Shown here: positions 18,297-27,461 of the stretch, piece by piece
How positions within the stretch are numbered: position 1 is the stretch's first letter
Layout: each line of letters opens with the position of its first letter
NCBI RefSeq assembly: GCF_004570605.1
Contig: NZ_SPPB01000012.1
Span: forward strand, 1 to 34,245
DNA: 34,245 nucleotides
Source: Granulicatella sp. WM01
GTDB taxonomy: Bacteria; Bacillota; Bacilli; Lactobacillales; Aerococcaceae
Direction of reading: 5' to 3'
The notes under the pieces: model-generated
Seen by the model: the letters and a program-made list of their open reading frames with translations, nothing else
The model's database searches: none
What the model was told of the DNA's origin: nothing
Program-made: the position numbers and the translations under genes

Positions 18297-19560
18297 AAGT
18301 TGCCCCTCCTGTTTGTTTATCCAAACTCATTCGTCTACGTTTAATTGGTTCAGTTTTTCTTTTTGAGGATACCTCATCGTCTAAATGTTGTCTTTTATCA
18401 TGTAATGAAATTTTTAGTACAATGCCAATACACATAAATGAAATGAGCATACTAGATCCACCATAACTAATAAAAGGTAAGGTTACCCCAGTCAATGGAG
18501 CAAGGCTTGTTACTCCGGCGACGTTTAAAAATATTTGAATTAAAAAGATTAAAGAAATACCTAGTAAAATATATCTATCAAAGGTTCGTTTAACACTCAT
18601 GCTTCGTTTGAAGATGAGATAGACAAGTAAAAAGAGTAAAAATAGCACTAAAATAATACCAATAATACCTAGTTCTTCACCAATAATAGACAGAATAAAA
18701 TCGGTGTGAAATTCTGGCAAATACCCTGTTTTTTGAACACTATTTCCTAGACCAACACCTGTTAATCCACCTCTTGCTAATGCAAAAAATGAATTACGAA
18801 TTTGTCTAGAGTCATCTGGCGAAACGGAAAAAGGATTCAAAAATACTAAAATCCGTCTAATACGATAATCAGATCCACCAAATAAATTTCCTAATAAGAA
18901 TAGTCCTATATATCCGGTTGATACTATTCCAATTAACCATTTTATAGCTTTTTTCCATTCAAATAAGCCACTAGATAACCACATTAATCCAATAGTCGCT
19001 GCCATAATGGCAAATCCACCGGTATCTGGTTGCAGTAACACAGGAATTAATATCCCCACATAAACTAAACCTAATGTCACTTCAGGGTGATACGTTCCCC
19101 ATATTTTTTGCATAAAGGTAGGATTATTTTGGATAGGAAACGGATCTAAATAGCGGGTTTCAGAAAAATAAAATGCGGTGTTCCACACTAAAATAATTTT
19201 AGCAAATTCTAATGGTTGAAGTGAAAACATCCCTAAGTTTATCCATGATCTTGCTCCATTGGTGGGATCAACAAAGATTAACATTAATATAAGAACAATC
19301 CCCATACCTACTGAAATTTGACGTATTAATTTATAATCAATAAAATATTTATATTTTATCTTCAAAATAATGACGCTCAATATAAGAGATATAAACACAA
19401 ATATTGTTTGCCGTTGTACGTAATAAAAAGGATCTTTTTTGACAACAGCGGCAATATAACTTCCTGCACTGTAGACTGACATTATTCCAATAACGGATAA
19501 AATCAGAGCAATTGCCAATATAGAAATTTCTAATATGTATTGATATTCATTTTTTTTCAT
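18265..19560 (-). CDS. ftsW: Peptidoglycan glycosyltransferase FtsW
   Basis: SEDS-family integral membrane protein of 431 residues that polymerises glycan strands at the division septum together with a class B penicillin-binding protein. There are about ten membrane helices. Family blocks are GARSWINLGMFSLQPLEFAK (about 104-123), QPDTGGFAIMAATIGLMW (about 180), GGSDYRIRRILVFLNPF (about 230) and LPEFHTDFILSIIGEELG (about 270). FtsW is preferred over RodA because of the linked pyc and ylbG, the same order as in other Bacilli. The cytoplasmic tail after the last helix is basic. The ATG follows TAGGAG, and it is the first gene of the cluster. Confidence 0.92.
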   Translation of the reverse strand: MKKNEYQYILEISILAIALILSVIGIMSVYSAGSYIAAVVKKDPFYYVQRQTIFVFISLILSVIILKIKYKYFIDYKLIRQISVGMGIVLILMLIFVDPTNGARSWINLGMFSLQPLEFAKIILVWNTAFYFSETRYLDPFPIQNNPTFMQKIWGTYHPEVTLGLVYVGILIPVLLQPDTGGFAIMAATIGLMWLSSGLFEWKKAIKWLIGIVSTGYIGLFLLGNLFGGSDYRIRRILVFLNPFSVSPDDSRQIRNSFFALARGGLTGVGLGNSVQKTGYLPEFHTDFILSIIGEELGIIGIILVLFLLFLLVYLIFKRSMSVKRTFDRYILLGISLIFLIQIFLNVAGVTSLAPLTGVTLPFISYGGSSMLISFMCIGIVLKISLHDKRQHLDDEVSSKRKTEPIKRRRMSLDKQTGGATFENNTKNISR

Positions 19561-19591
19561 ATTAACTCCTAACTAAAAAATATCCACACAT

Positions 19592-19600
19592 ATTATATCA
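19592..19600 (-). promoter_or_regulatory. Probable extended -10 promoter of the ftsW cluster
   Basis: Minus strand TGA-TATAAT, an extended -10 element, lies 32 bp upstream of the ftsW start. The -35 region is poor. Confidence 0.5.
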
Positions 19601-19644
19601 TAAAATGAGCAATTCTGTACGAAGAATATGACTAAATAAAAATT

Positions 19645-19673
19645 TTGACTTTCAAAGTTTTTTGTTGTAAACT
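19645..19673 (+). promoter_or_regulatory. Candidate promoter of the Pr6Pr-like gene
   Basis: TTGACT (19645-19650), a 17-bp spacer and TAAACT (19668-19673). The -35 box lies in a partly palindromic stretch. Transcription would diverge from ftsW. Confidence 0.45.
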
Positions 19674-19711
19674 TACGCATGTTATTAAAAGAGATTAAGA
19701 AAGAGGTTATT

Positions 19712-20317
19712 ATGCTAAAAAAAGGTATTTTACTATATCGTATTGCCATTATATGTTTTGGATTATGGGGATTATCTTACTTATTGCCTAATGAATTATA
19801 TAAAATGACATATTATACGAACATTTCCAATTGTTTAGTTGTTGGTTTTTATGTATATGATGTGTTTTCAAGAAGAACAGATTATTCCTTTATCTATTTA
19901 CGTCTAAAAGCAGGTATGACAATTAGTGTCGTTTTAACATTTCTTGTGTATTGTATTTTGCTTGCACCTATAGCAAAGCCTGAAGAATTTTTTCATATCA
20001 AAAATTATACTTTACATTACATTGTTCCGATTATGACTTTTGTAGATTGGTTAATATGTGACAAAAAAGGTGCATATCTCTTTTTAGATCCATTGCGTTG
20101 GACGCTTGTACCTCTCCTCTATTGCGTGTATTCTCTCATTAGAGGCTTTGTATTTCATATCCCTATTCCAAATGAAACACACAGCCCATACCCTTACTTC
20201 TTTTTAAATATAGATAAATATGGCTGGGATAAATTTTTCATTTATTTTATAAGCATTTTAATTTGCTATATTTCAATAGGTTATATGATGTATGGAATAA
20301 AATATACAAAAAAATAA
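19712..20317 (+). CDS. Pr6Pr family membrane protein
   Basis: A 201-residue integral membrane protein with about six helices. It resembles the Pr6Pr/FAR-17a family of bacterial membrane proteins of unknown function: an early YYTNISNCLVV block (about 41-51), a central HYIVPIMTFVDWLICDKK (about 117-134) and a late SPYPYFFLNIDKYGW (about 165-179). The His and Asp in the middle block are conserved in the family as far as I recall, which could suggest hydrolase activity, but this is inference. The start at 19712 has AAGAGG before it; the ATG 33 bp upstream has none. It stands alone, divergent from ftsW. Confidence 0.72.
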   Translation: MLKKGILLYRIAIICFGLWGLSYLLPNELYKMTYYTNISNCLVVGFYVYDVFSRRTDYSFIYLRLKAGMTISVVLTFLVYCILLAPIAKPEEFFHIKNYTLHYIVPIMTFVDWLICDKKGAYLFLDPLRWTLVPLLYCVYSLIRGFVFHIPIPNETHSPYPYFFLNIDKYGWDKFFIYFISILICYISIGYMMYGIKYTKK

Positions 20318-20450
20318 ATTAGACAGCATATAAGTAATGTAACAATTACTATTTTCTTCAAATAATGATTTAGTTTATATTGTGCTTATGGTACATCATT
20401 TGGCTATTAAGTTATACATTAATTGAATAAAAATATTATTTTGAATATAT

Positions 20451-20496
20451 AAACAAGACTTAACTGCTGTAAAAACAATAGTTGTCTTGTTTTTTC
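20451..20496 (+). terminator. Terminator after the Pr6Pr-like gene
   Basis: AAACAAGAC (20451-20459) pairs with GTCTTGTTT (20484-20492), with an inner AACT/AGTT pairing, followed by a T-run. Confidence 0.75.
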
Positions 20497-20548
20497 TCTG
20501 TATTCAATAGTATTTTCATGAATTTGTGAGTGTACAATATTAGACTAG

Positions 20549-20671
20549 AATAATGGTATTGATTATAGACACTTTTTCGTATTTGCTTTTAGAAATAATA
20601 GAGGTTTGCCACTTGATATTGATAAAAATAAATTTCATTCGCTTATTGATAAAAAACTTAATATGTTATAA
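20549..20671 (+). pseudogene. Possible C-terminal gene remnant
   Basis: An open frame of 40 codons without a start codon or ribosome binding site, flanked by a stop at 20546-20548. The peptide is moderately protein-like (HFFVFAFRNNRGLPLDID then KFHSLIDKKL). I do not recognise it. It could be the end of a lost gene or chance. Confidence 0.2.
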
Positions 20672-20714
20672 AAGGTTCTAAATCAGATTGAAAAATTTTG
20701 ATTTAGAACCTTTT
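20670..20714 (-). terminator. Terminator after lepA
   Basis: A perfect 16-bp stem (20670-20685 with 20699-20714) ending in T on the minus strand, about 35 bp after the lepA stop. Confidence 0.85.
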
Positions 20715-20748
20715 AAGGCTAATATGTTTTTTTATTATCTTTGAAAAA

Positions 20749-22572
20749 TTATTCCTCACTCAAGTTTAAAACTGCCATAAATGCTTCTTGTGGGACTTCA
20801 ACACTTCCCACTTGTTTCATACGTTTTTTTCCTTCTTTTTGTTTTTCTAATAGTTTTTTACGACGTGATACATCGCCACCATATAATTTTGCTGTTACGT
20901 CTTTTCTTAATGCTTTTATATTTGTTCTTGCTAACACTTTGTTTCCAATAGCAGCTTGGATAGGAACTTCAAATAATTGTCTTGGAATTAACGTTCTTAG
21001 TTTTTCAACTAATGCACGTCCTCTTGCTTGAGCAAAGTCTTTATGGACAATAACACTAAATGCATCAATAATATCCCCATTTAGCAAAATATCCATTTTA
21101 ACAAGTTTACTTGCTCTATACCCTATCATCTCATAATCTAATGAAGCGTACCCTTTAGTACTTGATTTTAAATGATCAAAAAAATCAAAGATAATTTCTG
21201 ATAAAGGCAACTCGTAAATAACATTGACACGATTTTCATCTAAATAGTCCATTGTCACAAATGTACCACGTTTACGTTGACAAATTTCCATAACCGCTCC
21301 AACATAATCATTAGGCACCATAATACTCGCCTTGACGTAAGGTTCTTCAATCGTTTCAATAACGGTTTGATCTGGCATAGCAGATGGATTGTCAACAATA
21401 ACTTGTGTACCGTCTGTTTTATTGACATGGTAAATAACAGATGGTGCTGTTGTAATTAAGTCTAAATCAAACTCTCGCTCTAAACGTTCTTGAATGACGT
21501 CCATGTGTAATAAACCTAAAAATCCAGTTCTATAACCAAAACCTAATGCTTGTGATGTTTCTGCTTCAAATTCTAAAGCGGCATCATTCAATTGCAATTT
21601 TTCTAATGCATCACGTAAATCATTGTATTTTGATGAATCTGTTGGATAAAGTCCACAATATACCATTGGATTCATTTTACGATAGCCAGTTAAAGCCTCT
21701 TTAGCTGGATTATTTGCTAATGTTACAGTATCCCCAACTCGTGTATCTTGAATTGTTTTGATACTTGCTGTCACATATCCAACATCACCTACCATTAAAA
21801 AGTCACGCTTAATGGGTTTAGGAGAAAAAATACCAACTTCAACAACGTCAAATTCTTTGCCGTTACTCATTAAACGAATTCTATCTCCTGGTTTAATTAT
21901 CCCATTTTCGACACGAACATTTAAGACAACTCCTCGATAACTATCATATGCTGAATCAAATATTAAGGCTTGTAAAGGAGCATCAATATCGCCTTTAGGT
22001 GCAGGAACGTATTGGACGATTTGTTCTAAAATTTCAGGAATACCAATACCTACTTTTGCACTAGCCAATACGGCTTGAGATGCATCTATGCCAATCACGT
22101 CTTCGATTTCTTGACGAACACGCTCTGGATCAGCAGCAGGTAAATCAATTTTATTAATAACTGGTAAGATTTCCAAGTCATTATCTAAAGCTAAATAGAC
22201 ATTGGCTAGTGTTTGTGCTTCAATTCCTTGTGCAGCATCAACAACTAAAATAGCTCCCTCACAAGCTGCTAAACTACGCGATACTTCATACGTAAAATCA
22301 ACGTGTCCAGGTGTATCAATTAAATGGAAAATATACTCGACACCGTCTTTTGCAGTATATGTTAACTCGACTGCATTAAGTTTAATTGTAATGCCACGCT
22401 CACGTTCTAAGTCCATAGAATCTAATAATTGATCTTGCATTTCACGATCGGCAACCGTTCCAGTGCCTTGCAAAATGCGATCGGCTAAAGTTGATTTCCC
22501 ATGGTCGATATGGGCAATAATAGAAAAATTCCTAATTTTTTTCTGACGTTCTTTCATTTGTTCTTTATTCAT
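20749..22572 (-). CDS. lepA: Elongation factor 4 (LepA)
   Basis: Ribosomal GTPase of 607 residues that acts on stalled or mistranslocated ribosomes and in 30S assembly. It is of normal length. The G domain shows [15 protein letters not shown] (G1, about 20), RGITIKLNA (G2), DTPGHVDF (G3), [13 protein letters not shown] (G4) and SAKVGIGI (G5). EF-G-like domains III and V follow, then the LepA-specific C-terminal domain with [19 protein letters not shown] and [20 protein letters not shown]. The ATG is at 22572, and the transcript seems to have a leader of about 140 nt. Confidence 0.97.
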   Translation of the reverse strand: MNKEQMKERQKKIRNFSIIAHIDHGKSTLADRILQGTGTVADREMQDQLLDSMDLERERGITIKLNAVELTYTAKDGVEYIFHLIDTPGHVDFTYEVSRSLAACEGAILVVDAAQGIEAQTLANVYLALDNDLEILPVINKIDLPAADPERVRQEIEDVIGIDASQAVLASAKVGIGIPEILEQIVQYVPAPKGDIDAPLQALIFDSAYDSYRGVVLNVRVENGIIKPGDRIRLMSNGKEFDVVEVGIFSPKPIKRDFLMVGDVGYVTASIKTIQDTRVGDTVTLANNPAKEALTGYRKMNPMVYCGLYPTDSSKYNDLRDALEKLQLNDAALEFEAETSQALGFGYRTGFLGLLHMDVIQERLEREFDLDLITTAPSVIYHVNKTDGTQVIVDNPSAMPDQTVIETIEEPYVKASIMVPNDYVGAVMEICQRKRGTFVTMDYLDENRVNVIYELPLSEIIFDFFDHLKSSTKGYASLDYEMIGYRASKLVKMDILLNGDIIDAFSVIVHKDFAQARGRALVEKLRTLIPRQLFEVPIQAAIGNKVLARTNIKALRKDVTAKLYGGDVSRRKKLLEKQKEGKKRMKQVGSVEVPQEAFMAVLNLSEE

Positions 22573-22670
22573 GCTTGTATTTGGCTCTCTTTCATGTGTT
22601 AACTGATAAAATGTATAGATTTCTCATGATGTTGTGTTTACATGATACACTCTAATCATTTTTACTAGAT

Positions 22671-22706
22671 AAATGGTACTTAAAAAAGGGTTAATAAATA
22701 CCATTT
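22671..22706 (-). repeat. Hairpin in the lepA leader
   Basis: AAATGGTA and TACCATTT form an 8-bp stem around a 20-nt loop, about 100 nt before the lepA start and within the predicted transcript. No known leader family matches. Confidence 0.35.
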
Positions 22707-22716
22707 CGTTCGTCAT

Positions 22717-22745
22717 ATTATAACAAATTTAGTCAATATTGGCAA
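22717..22745 (-). promoter_or_regulatory. lepA promoter
   Basis: Minus strand TTGCCA, a 17-bp spacer and TATAAT. Transcription would start near 22710. Confidence 0.7.
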
Positions 22746-22814
22746 AAGATACTGGCAAATTCATGAGGAATAATAATTTAAATTTATATTATATTTTAAG
22801 CAATAAATAGACAT

Positions 22815-22855
22815 GACTTTAAATCAAAGATACTTATCCATCTTGATTTAAAGTC
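22815..22855 (-). terminator. Hairpin after the decayed exoA-linked gene
   Basis: A stem of about 16 bp with one bulged A (22815-22831 with 22840-22855) and a short loop. The T-run is poor, so termination is likely but not certain. Confidence 0.5.
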
Positions 22856-22898
22856 AATTTAATATAATCTATGTCATAAAATGAATAGTTTTATCTAA

Positions 22899-23683
22899 CT
22901 ATTCATAAATATATGTGTCAAAAGTACGATAGGTTAATGGAAATAACTCACCTAGTAACATTTGTTTTTCATTAATATCATCAATTTCATACTCTAAATA
23001 TTTAACACCCTGTTTCTTTAATTGATATAGACAATATTAATAAAATTCTTTTAATGTTTCAACATCAGCATCTCTTCCAACATAAGTTATGAAACACGTT
23101 TGTTCATCTATTTTTTCTGAAATAAAATACATTATTTTTCCTTTAGATAGCTTATAAAATAACCAAGGACAATGTCTATCAGAAGTCATTATGTGAAAAA
23201 AATTCTTCCGTTGTTATCTCTTTAGTTAAAGGGCTAACAGATTCATGGGTTACTTTATACTCATTAACAATGTATGTTTTTAATGAAAGTGGACAATTTT
23301 GATAATCTAAATGAATTAATTTATAATCGTTAATCACATAAAAATTGACACTCTCCATTGCTATACAACTTTCAAAACAACTTCTTTTTTCAAAAATCCT
23401 TGTTGTTTTAAAACTTGCACTAAGTCACGTTGCTTGCTAGAATAACAAGAAATTTTTAATTTATCAAATCGGTAACAAAGATAGGCAATAAGTTCATGAT
23501 AAAATACTTGCTTATTTTGAGTTAATAAACAGGTAATATCTAAAGTTATGTGATAAGGTATTTCATCACATATCCTACTACTTTTTGGTTGTTATCTAGT
23601 ACAATAATATGTGTACTTTCTGGGATAGGTTGTGCCACATTTAAACAGTGCGGTATTTTATCTTTCGTGATATACGTAAACAT
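22899..23683 (-). pseudogene. Decayed acetyltransferase-like gene downstream of exoA
   Basis: The coding trace is nearly continuous over about 260 codons but changes frame and has a stop. It starts at the ATG at 23683, 12 bp after the exoA stop codon. A first frame gives about 45 residues, with VLDNNQKVVGYVM like the beta strands of a GNAT fold. A frameshift near 23565 leads to DEIPYHITLDITCLL and a stretch ending in LKQQGFLKK. A second frameshift lies near 23375, a third at a run of seven A (23196-23202), and an in-frame TAA at 23037-23039. The reading ends ...GELFPLTYRTFDTYIYE. A GNAT protein is my best guess for the first half; the second half is unrecognised. Two small genes meeting at 23358 is the alternative. 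Confidence 0.65.
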
Positions 23684-23695
23684 AAAGTTTCTTCT

Positions 23696-24457
23696 TTAAT
23701 CCAATAACAATTCAACGGGGCAATGATCTGAACCTAAAATATCAGCTCTAATGATAACATCATTAATGCAAGAAATCAGTGACTGACTCATAATAAAATA
23801 GTCAATCCGCCAACCAATATTGCGTTCACGTGCTTTATTCATGTAACTCCACCATGTATAAGCACCGATTGTATCAGGAAATTTATAACGAAAGGCATCA
23901 TAATATCCTGCTTTTAAGATGTTCGTAAATTTTTGACGCTCTTCTTGAGTAAAACCAGCATTCATTGTATTTGTTTTAGGGTTTGCTAAGTCTATTTCAG
24001 TATGTGCAACATTTAAATCTCCGCAAAAAATAACGGGCTTTTTCGTATTAAGTGCATTAATAAAAGCCAAGAAATCATCTTCCCACTGTTCACGGTATGC
24101 TAAACGACTTAAATCTCGTTTAGCATTTGGTGTATACACATTTACTAGGTAAAATGTGTCAAATTCTAGTGTGATGATGCGGCCCTCTTGATCATGAATG
24201 TCTTGATTGATACCATACTGAACGGATAATGGTTCTTTTTTTGTGAAAATGGCTGTACCAGAATAACCTTTTTTTATTGCAGAATTCCAATAGGATTTAT
24301 ATCCCCATGCAGCAAAATTATACTCTACTTGATTAGCCTGTGCTTTTGTTTCTTGTAAACACAATATATCGGGATTATTTTGTTCAATGTATTGTTGTAA
24401 TGCATTCTTATTTAAAACAGAACGAATGCCATTAACATTCCATGTTGTTATTTTCAT
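23696..24457 (-). CDS. exoA: Exodeoxyribonuclease III / AP endonuclease
   Basis: Base-excision repair nuclease of the ExoIII/APE1 family, 253 residues. It cuts DNA 5' of abasic sites and trims 3' ends, with a metal ion. Visible motifs are WNVNGIRS (about 6-13), LCLQETKA (Glu about 34), VNVYTPNA (about 107), GDLNVAHTEIDLANP (about 145) and the C-terminal GSDHCPVELLL with the catalytic His. The ATG at 24457 follows GGAGAAT; the frame extends 7 codons upstream without support. A decayed gene follows in the same direction. Confidence 0.95.
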   Translation of the reverse strand: MKITTWNVNGIRSVLNKNALQQYIEQNNPDILCLQETKAQANQVEYNFAAWGYKSYWNSAIKKGYSGTAIFTKKEPLSVQYGINQDIHDQEGRIITLEFDTFYLVNVYTPNAKRDLSRLAYREQWEDDFLAFINALNTKKPVIFCGDLNVAHTEIDLANPKTNTMNAGFTQEERQKFTNILKAGYYDAFRYKFPDTIGAYTWWSYMNKARERNIGWRIDYFIMSQSLISCINDVIIRADILGSDHCPVELLLD

Positions 24458-24836
24458 AGTATTCTCCAATTTCTTCACTTATTTTATTAAATTTATTTAT
24501 TAGTATATCATATATACACTAAAACAGTTTATTTAGTGTATCAAAATATAGAATATATTCAATTTATAATACCCTATTTCTATTTTAATATAAAACTAAT
24601 AAATATAGTATAGTATTTTTTAATTGGTTAATAGGATGAATAAATGGTCTTTTCATCACCACTATTAAAGTGTAACCTAGTCACACATAAAGGCGTTATT
24701 AGCACTAGAAAAAAGGAGAAAAAATTTGTAAATAACAAAAATTGCGGGAAATCATTGTTTATAAATGATGATTTCTCGCAATTTTAAACATATCACTTTA
24801 GATAATGCTTAGTTTTTCCTAGTCTATTTTTTAGAA
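24458..24836. other. Non-coding gap between trxA and exoA
   Basis: A very AT-rich 379-bp stretch. It holds the trxA terminator, an imperfect palindrome GTGTAACCTAGTCACAC (24670-24686) and an AAGGAG site near 24715 that is followed by TTG-TAA only. No gene is apparent. Confidence 0.6.
24738..24785 (-). terminator. Terminator after trxA
   Basis: An 18-bp stem (24738-24755 with 24768-24785) containing one G-U pair, around a 12-nt loop, with T residues on the far side of the minus strand. Confidence 0.85.
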
Positions 24837-25148
24837 TTAAATATATTTATTTAAAACGTCAATTAATTTTGTTTTGTTATGCAATCCAATTAAAGTATCT
24901 ACAATTTGACCATCTTTTTTAATTAATAGCATTGGAATACTCATAATGCGAAATTCTTCTGACAATTTTTCATTATCATCAATATTTACTTTAGCAAAAG
25001 TAACTTTATCTCCCATTTCTTCATCTAATTCATCAATGATAGGAGATTGCATACGACAAGGACCACACCATGGTGCCCAAAAGTCAACTAGAACAACACC
25101 TTTACTTGTTTCTTGTTCAAAATTTTCATTGTTTAATGTTTTTACCAT
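24837..25148 (-). CDS. trxA: Thioredoxin
   Basis: Small cytoplasmic disulfide reductase of 103 residues that works with thioredoxin reductase and NADPH. The active site WCGPC lies at about 28-32 within VDFWAPWCGPCRMQSP, and the cis-proline region is IMSIPMLLIKKDG (about 72). The ATG at 25148 follows GAGAGGG; a GTG three codons upstream overlaps that site and is rejected. A -10 box TATAAT with an upstream TTG lies about 40 bp upstream, so it is probably transcribed alone. Confidence 0.95.
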   Translation of the reverse strand: MVKTLNNENFEQETSKGVVLVDFWAPWCGPCRMQSPIIDELDEEMGDKVTFAKVNIDDNEKLSEEFRIMSIPMLLIKKDGQIVDTLIGLHNKTKLIDVLNKYI

Positions 25149-25200
25149 ATTAAACACCCTCTCAAAAGTTTTATTTCTTGCATTATATCAATAATTAAAC

Positions 25201-25241
25201 GGCATGACTATTAATTTGTTTCATGTAATAAGTTGTCTGCC
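25201..25241. terminator. Possible terminator of the hisS-aspS operon
   Basis: GGCATGAC pairs with GTCTGCC (one bulge) around a 26-nt loop, just after the last gene of the operon. The stronger T-run is on the plus side, so the direction is uncertain. Confidence 0.35.
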
Positions 25242-25255
25242 TTTTTTAATCATGT

Positions 25256-25684
25256 TTATTCAGAATGAGATGTTTTACCATTTTCTTTAAAGGTGTAAAA
25301 AGCTGCAATTAAGATAAAAACACTACCAATGGTTGGATAGATTAAAAATTCAGTTAATTGATTGGCTTCAGCTAATTCCTGTATGAAGTTATGAGCATTA
25401 GATAAGACAAAATCTAGTGGTGAATCTAATTCTTTGGCTATGTGTAATGACATATCAATGATTTCTCCGATAAATAATGCTACACAGTTGCAAATAAAGG
25501 CTGAAATAATCGCTAAACATTTAGCAGTTTTACCTGAAAAACATGTGTATAAAAAGAGTGATGCACCAAAACCTAAAACACCAGCCCATGCTGAAAATAG
25601 ATTAAATTGTCCAACTAATACATAAAGTGTTACACTAATTACTGTACCGAGTATAATTCCTAAGAAACCTAAATGTTTTTTCAT
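25256..25684 (-). CDS. Unknown small membrane protein in the hisS-aspS operon
   Basis: I do not recognise this 142-residue protein. It has about four membrane helices: roughly 6-24, 30-49, 55-77 and 113-134. Between the third and fourth is an amphipathic, acidic stretch (about 80-110) that probably lies outside the membrane. Two cysteines (TCFSGKTAKC) fall in the loop after the second helix, and another in the third. The tail is short and hydrophilic. It starts 15 bp after the aspS stop with a good AAGGAG site, so it should be expressed with the tRNA synthetases. No link to their function is visible. Confidence 0.7.
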   Translation of the reverse strand: MKKHLGFLGIILGTVISVTLYVLVGQFNLFSAWAGVLGFGASLFLYTCFSGKTAKCLAIISAFICNCVALFIGEIIDMSLHIAKELDSPLDFVLSNAHNFIQELAEANQLTEFLIYPTIGSVFILIAAFYTFKENGKTSHSE

Positions 25685-25699
25685 TAATAATTGACTCCT

Positions 25700-27451
25700 T
25701 TATAAAATTGATAAATGTAATTCTGATAATTGTGTCTCTGATACAGGGCTTGGTGCTTGTGTCATTGGATCAAAAGCACGACTATTTTTAGGAAAAGCAA
25801 TGACTTCACGGATATTATTTTCTTGAGCTAAAAGCATGACTAATCTATCTAAACCTAGTGCCAATCCTCCGTGTGGTGGGAATCCAGCATCTAAAGCGTC
25901 CATTAAAAATCCAAATTGTTCTTGTGCGTCCTCTTTAGAGAAGCCTAAAACATTAAACATATCTTCTTGCATTGAACGTGTTGAAATTCTTAATGATCCT
26001 CCACCAATTTCATATCCGTTTAAGACAATATCGTAAGCCTCTGCTCGTACTTCAGCAGGATGACTTATTAATTTGTCCATATCTTCCTCTTTTGGTTTAG
26101 TGAATGGATGATGCATAGCAACGTAACGATTATGTTCATTATCGTATTCTAATAATGGCCAGTCTACAATCCATAAGAAATTTAGTTGATTTTCGTCAAT
26201 TAGTTGATGCTTTTTACCTAATTTTAAGCGTAATTCGCTTAATGATTGTGCAACAACGCTTGGCTTGTCGGCACAGAAAAATAGAATATCCCCTACTTCG
26301 CCTTGTACACTTTCTAATAATGGGATTGTAACAGCATCTAAAAATTTAGCAATTCCCCCACTAAACCCTTCTGGTGTTATTTTAGTCCAAGCTAATCCTT
26401 TTGCTCCGAATTTTGCCACAAATTCGCCAAGTTTATCGACATCTTTACGAGAATATGCCTCTGCTTGTTGTTTTAAATTGATAGCTTTTACTTGTCCACC
26501 ATTTTCTATAGCTTGTTTAAATACACCAAAATCTAATGATGACACAATATCCGACACATCAATTAGCTCTAAGCCAAATCGTGTATCTGGTTTATCATTA
26601 CCATAACGATTCATAGCCTCATCATAAGACATTCTTGGAAATGGAACAGGAATATCTTGATTTAAAGCGTCTTTTACAACTTTTTTCAACATATTTTCAA
26701 CAATTTCTTGAATATTTTCTGCTGATAAAAAGCTCGTTTCTAAGTCAACTTGTGTAAATTCTGGCTGGCGATCTCCACGTAAATCTTCATCACGGAAACA
26801 GCGTACAATTTGATAATAACGATCTAAACCTGCTCCCATAAGTAATTGTTTAAAAATTTGTGGGGATTGAGGTAAAGCATAAAAACTGCCTTCATTCAAA
26901 CGAGAAGGAACTAAATAATCTCTTGCTCCTTCGGGTGTAGATTTTGTTAAATATGGTGTTTCAACATCAATAAATCCTAAAGTATCTAATGATTCACGAA
27001 TAGATTTTGTTACAGTATGACGCAAACGTAAATTTGCTAACATTTTTGGACGACGTAAATCCAAATAACGATAAGTCATTCTTAAATCATCAGATGTTTG
27101 TTGCCCATCTTCAACTGAAATTTCAGGTGTTTTAGCTGTAGCTAAAATAATTAATTTTTCAGCATGTACTTCTATTTTTCCAGTTTTCATGCTGTCGTTT
27201 TCTTGTCCTTGCTCTCTATAAGCTACTGTTCCCTCAATATCAACAACATACTCATGACGTAAACTTTCAGCTATTTTAAATAGTTCTAGATTTTGCTGTG
27301 AATTAAATACAACTTGCACAATTCCTTCACGGTCACGTAAACTAATAAAAATAAGTCCACCCAAATCACGACGGCGTGCTACCCAACCTTTAAGTTGAAC
27401 TTTTTGTCCAACGTATGTTTCATTGATGAAACCACAATAATTTGTTCTCAT
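25700..27451 (-). CDS. aspS: Aspartyl-tRNA synthetase
   Basis: Class IIb synthetase of 583 residues that charges tRNA-Asp. An N-terminal OB fold for anticodon binding ([20 protein letters not shown], about 12-31) is followed by motif 2 (about 215-230, [20 protein letters not shown]), the GAD insertion typical of bacterial AspRS (about 300-410) and motif 3 with [13 protein letters not shown] near 530. The ATG at 27451 after AAGGAG gives the family N-terminus MRTNYCG; an 11-codon extension overlaps rlmN. It is 10 bp downstream of rlmN. The T-box at the head of the operon appears to sense tRNA-Asp, the substrate of this enzyme. Confidence 0.97.
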   Translation of the reverse strand: MRTNYCGFINETYVGQKVQLKGWVARRRDLGGLIFISLRDREGIVQVVFNSQQNLELFKIAESLRHEYVVDIEGTVAYREQGQENDSMKTGKIEVHAEKLIILATAKTPEISVEDGQQTSDDLRMTYRYLDLRRPKMLANLRLRHTVTKSIRESLDTLGFIDVETPYLTKSTPEGARDYLVPSRLNEGSFYALPQSPQIFKQLLMGAGLDRYYQIVRCFRDEDLRGDRQPEFTQVDLETSFLSAENIQEIVENMLKKVVKDALNQDIPVPFPRMSYDEAMNRYGNDKPDTRFGLELIDVSDIVSSLDFGVFKQAIENGGQVKAINLKQQAEAYSRKDVDKLGEFVAKFGAKGLAWTKITPEGFSGGIAKFLDAVTIPLLESVQGEVGDILFFCADKPSVVAQSLSELRLKLGKKHQLIDENQLNFLWIVDWPLLEYDNEHNRYVAMHHPFTKPKEEDMDKLISHPAEVRAEAYDIVLNGYEIGGGSLRISTRSMQEDMFNVLGFSKEDAQEQFGFLMDALDAGFPPHGGLALGLDRLVMLLAQENNIREVIAFPKNSRAFDPMTQAPSPVSETQLSELHLSIL

Positions 27452-27461
27452 AGTTATCTCC

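Larger units (their letters stand above)
20318..20748. other. Gene-poor gap between the Pr6Pr-like gene and lepA
   Basis: It holds two terminators facing each other, described separately, and a short open frame between them. No tRNA, repeat family or complete gene is visible. Confidence 0.6.

Noticed and set aside
24630-24670. Short leader peptide MNKWSFHHY before a possible attenuator
   Set aside because: The ATG has no properly spaced ribosome binding site and no controlled gene follows.
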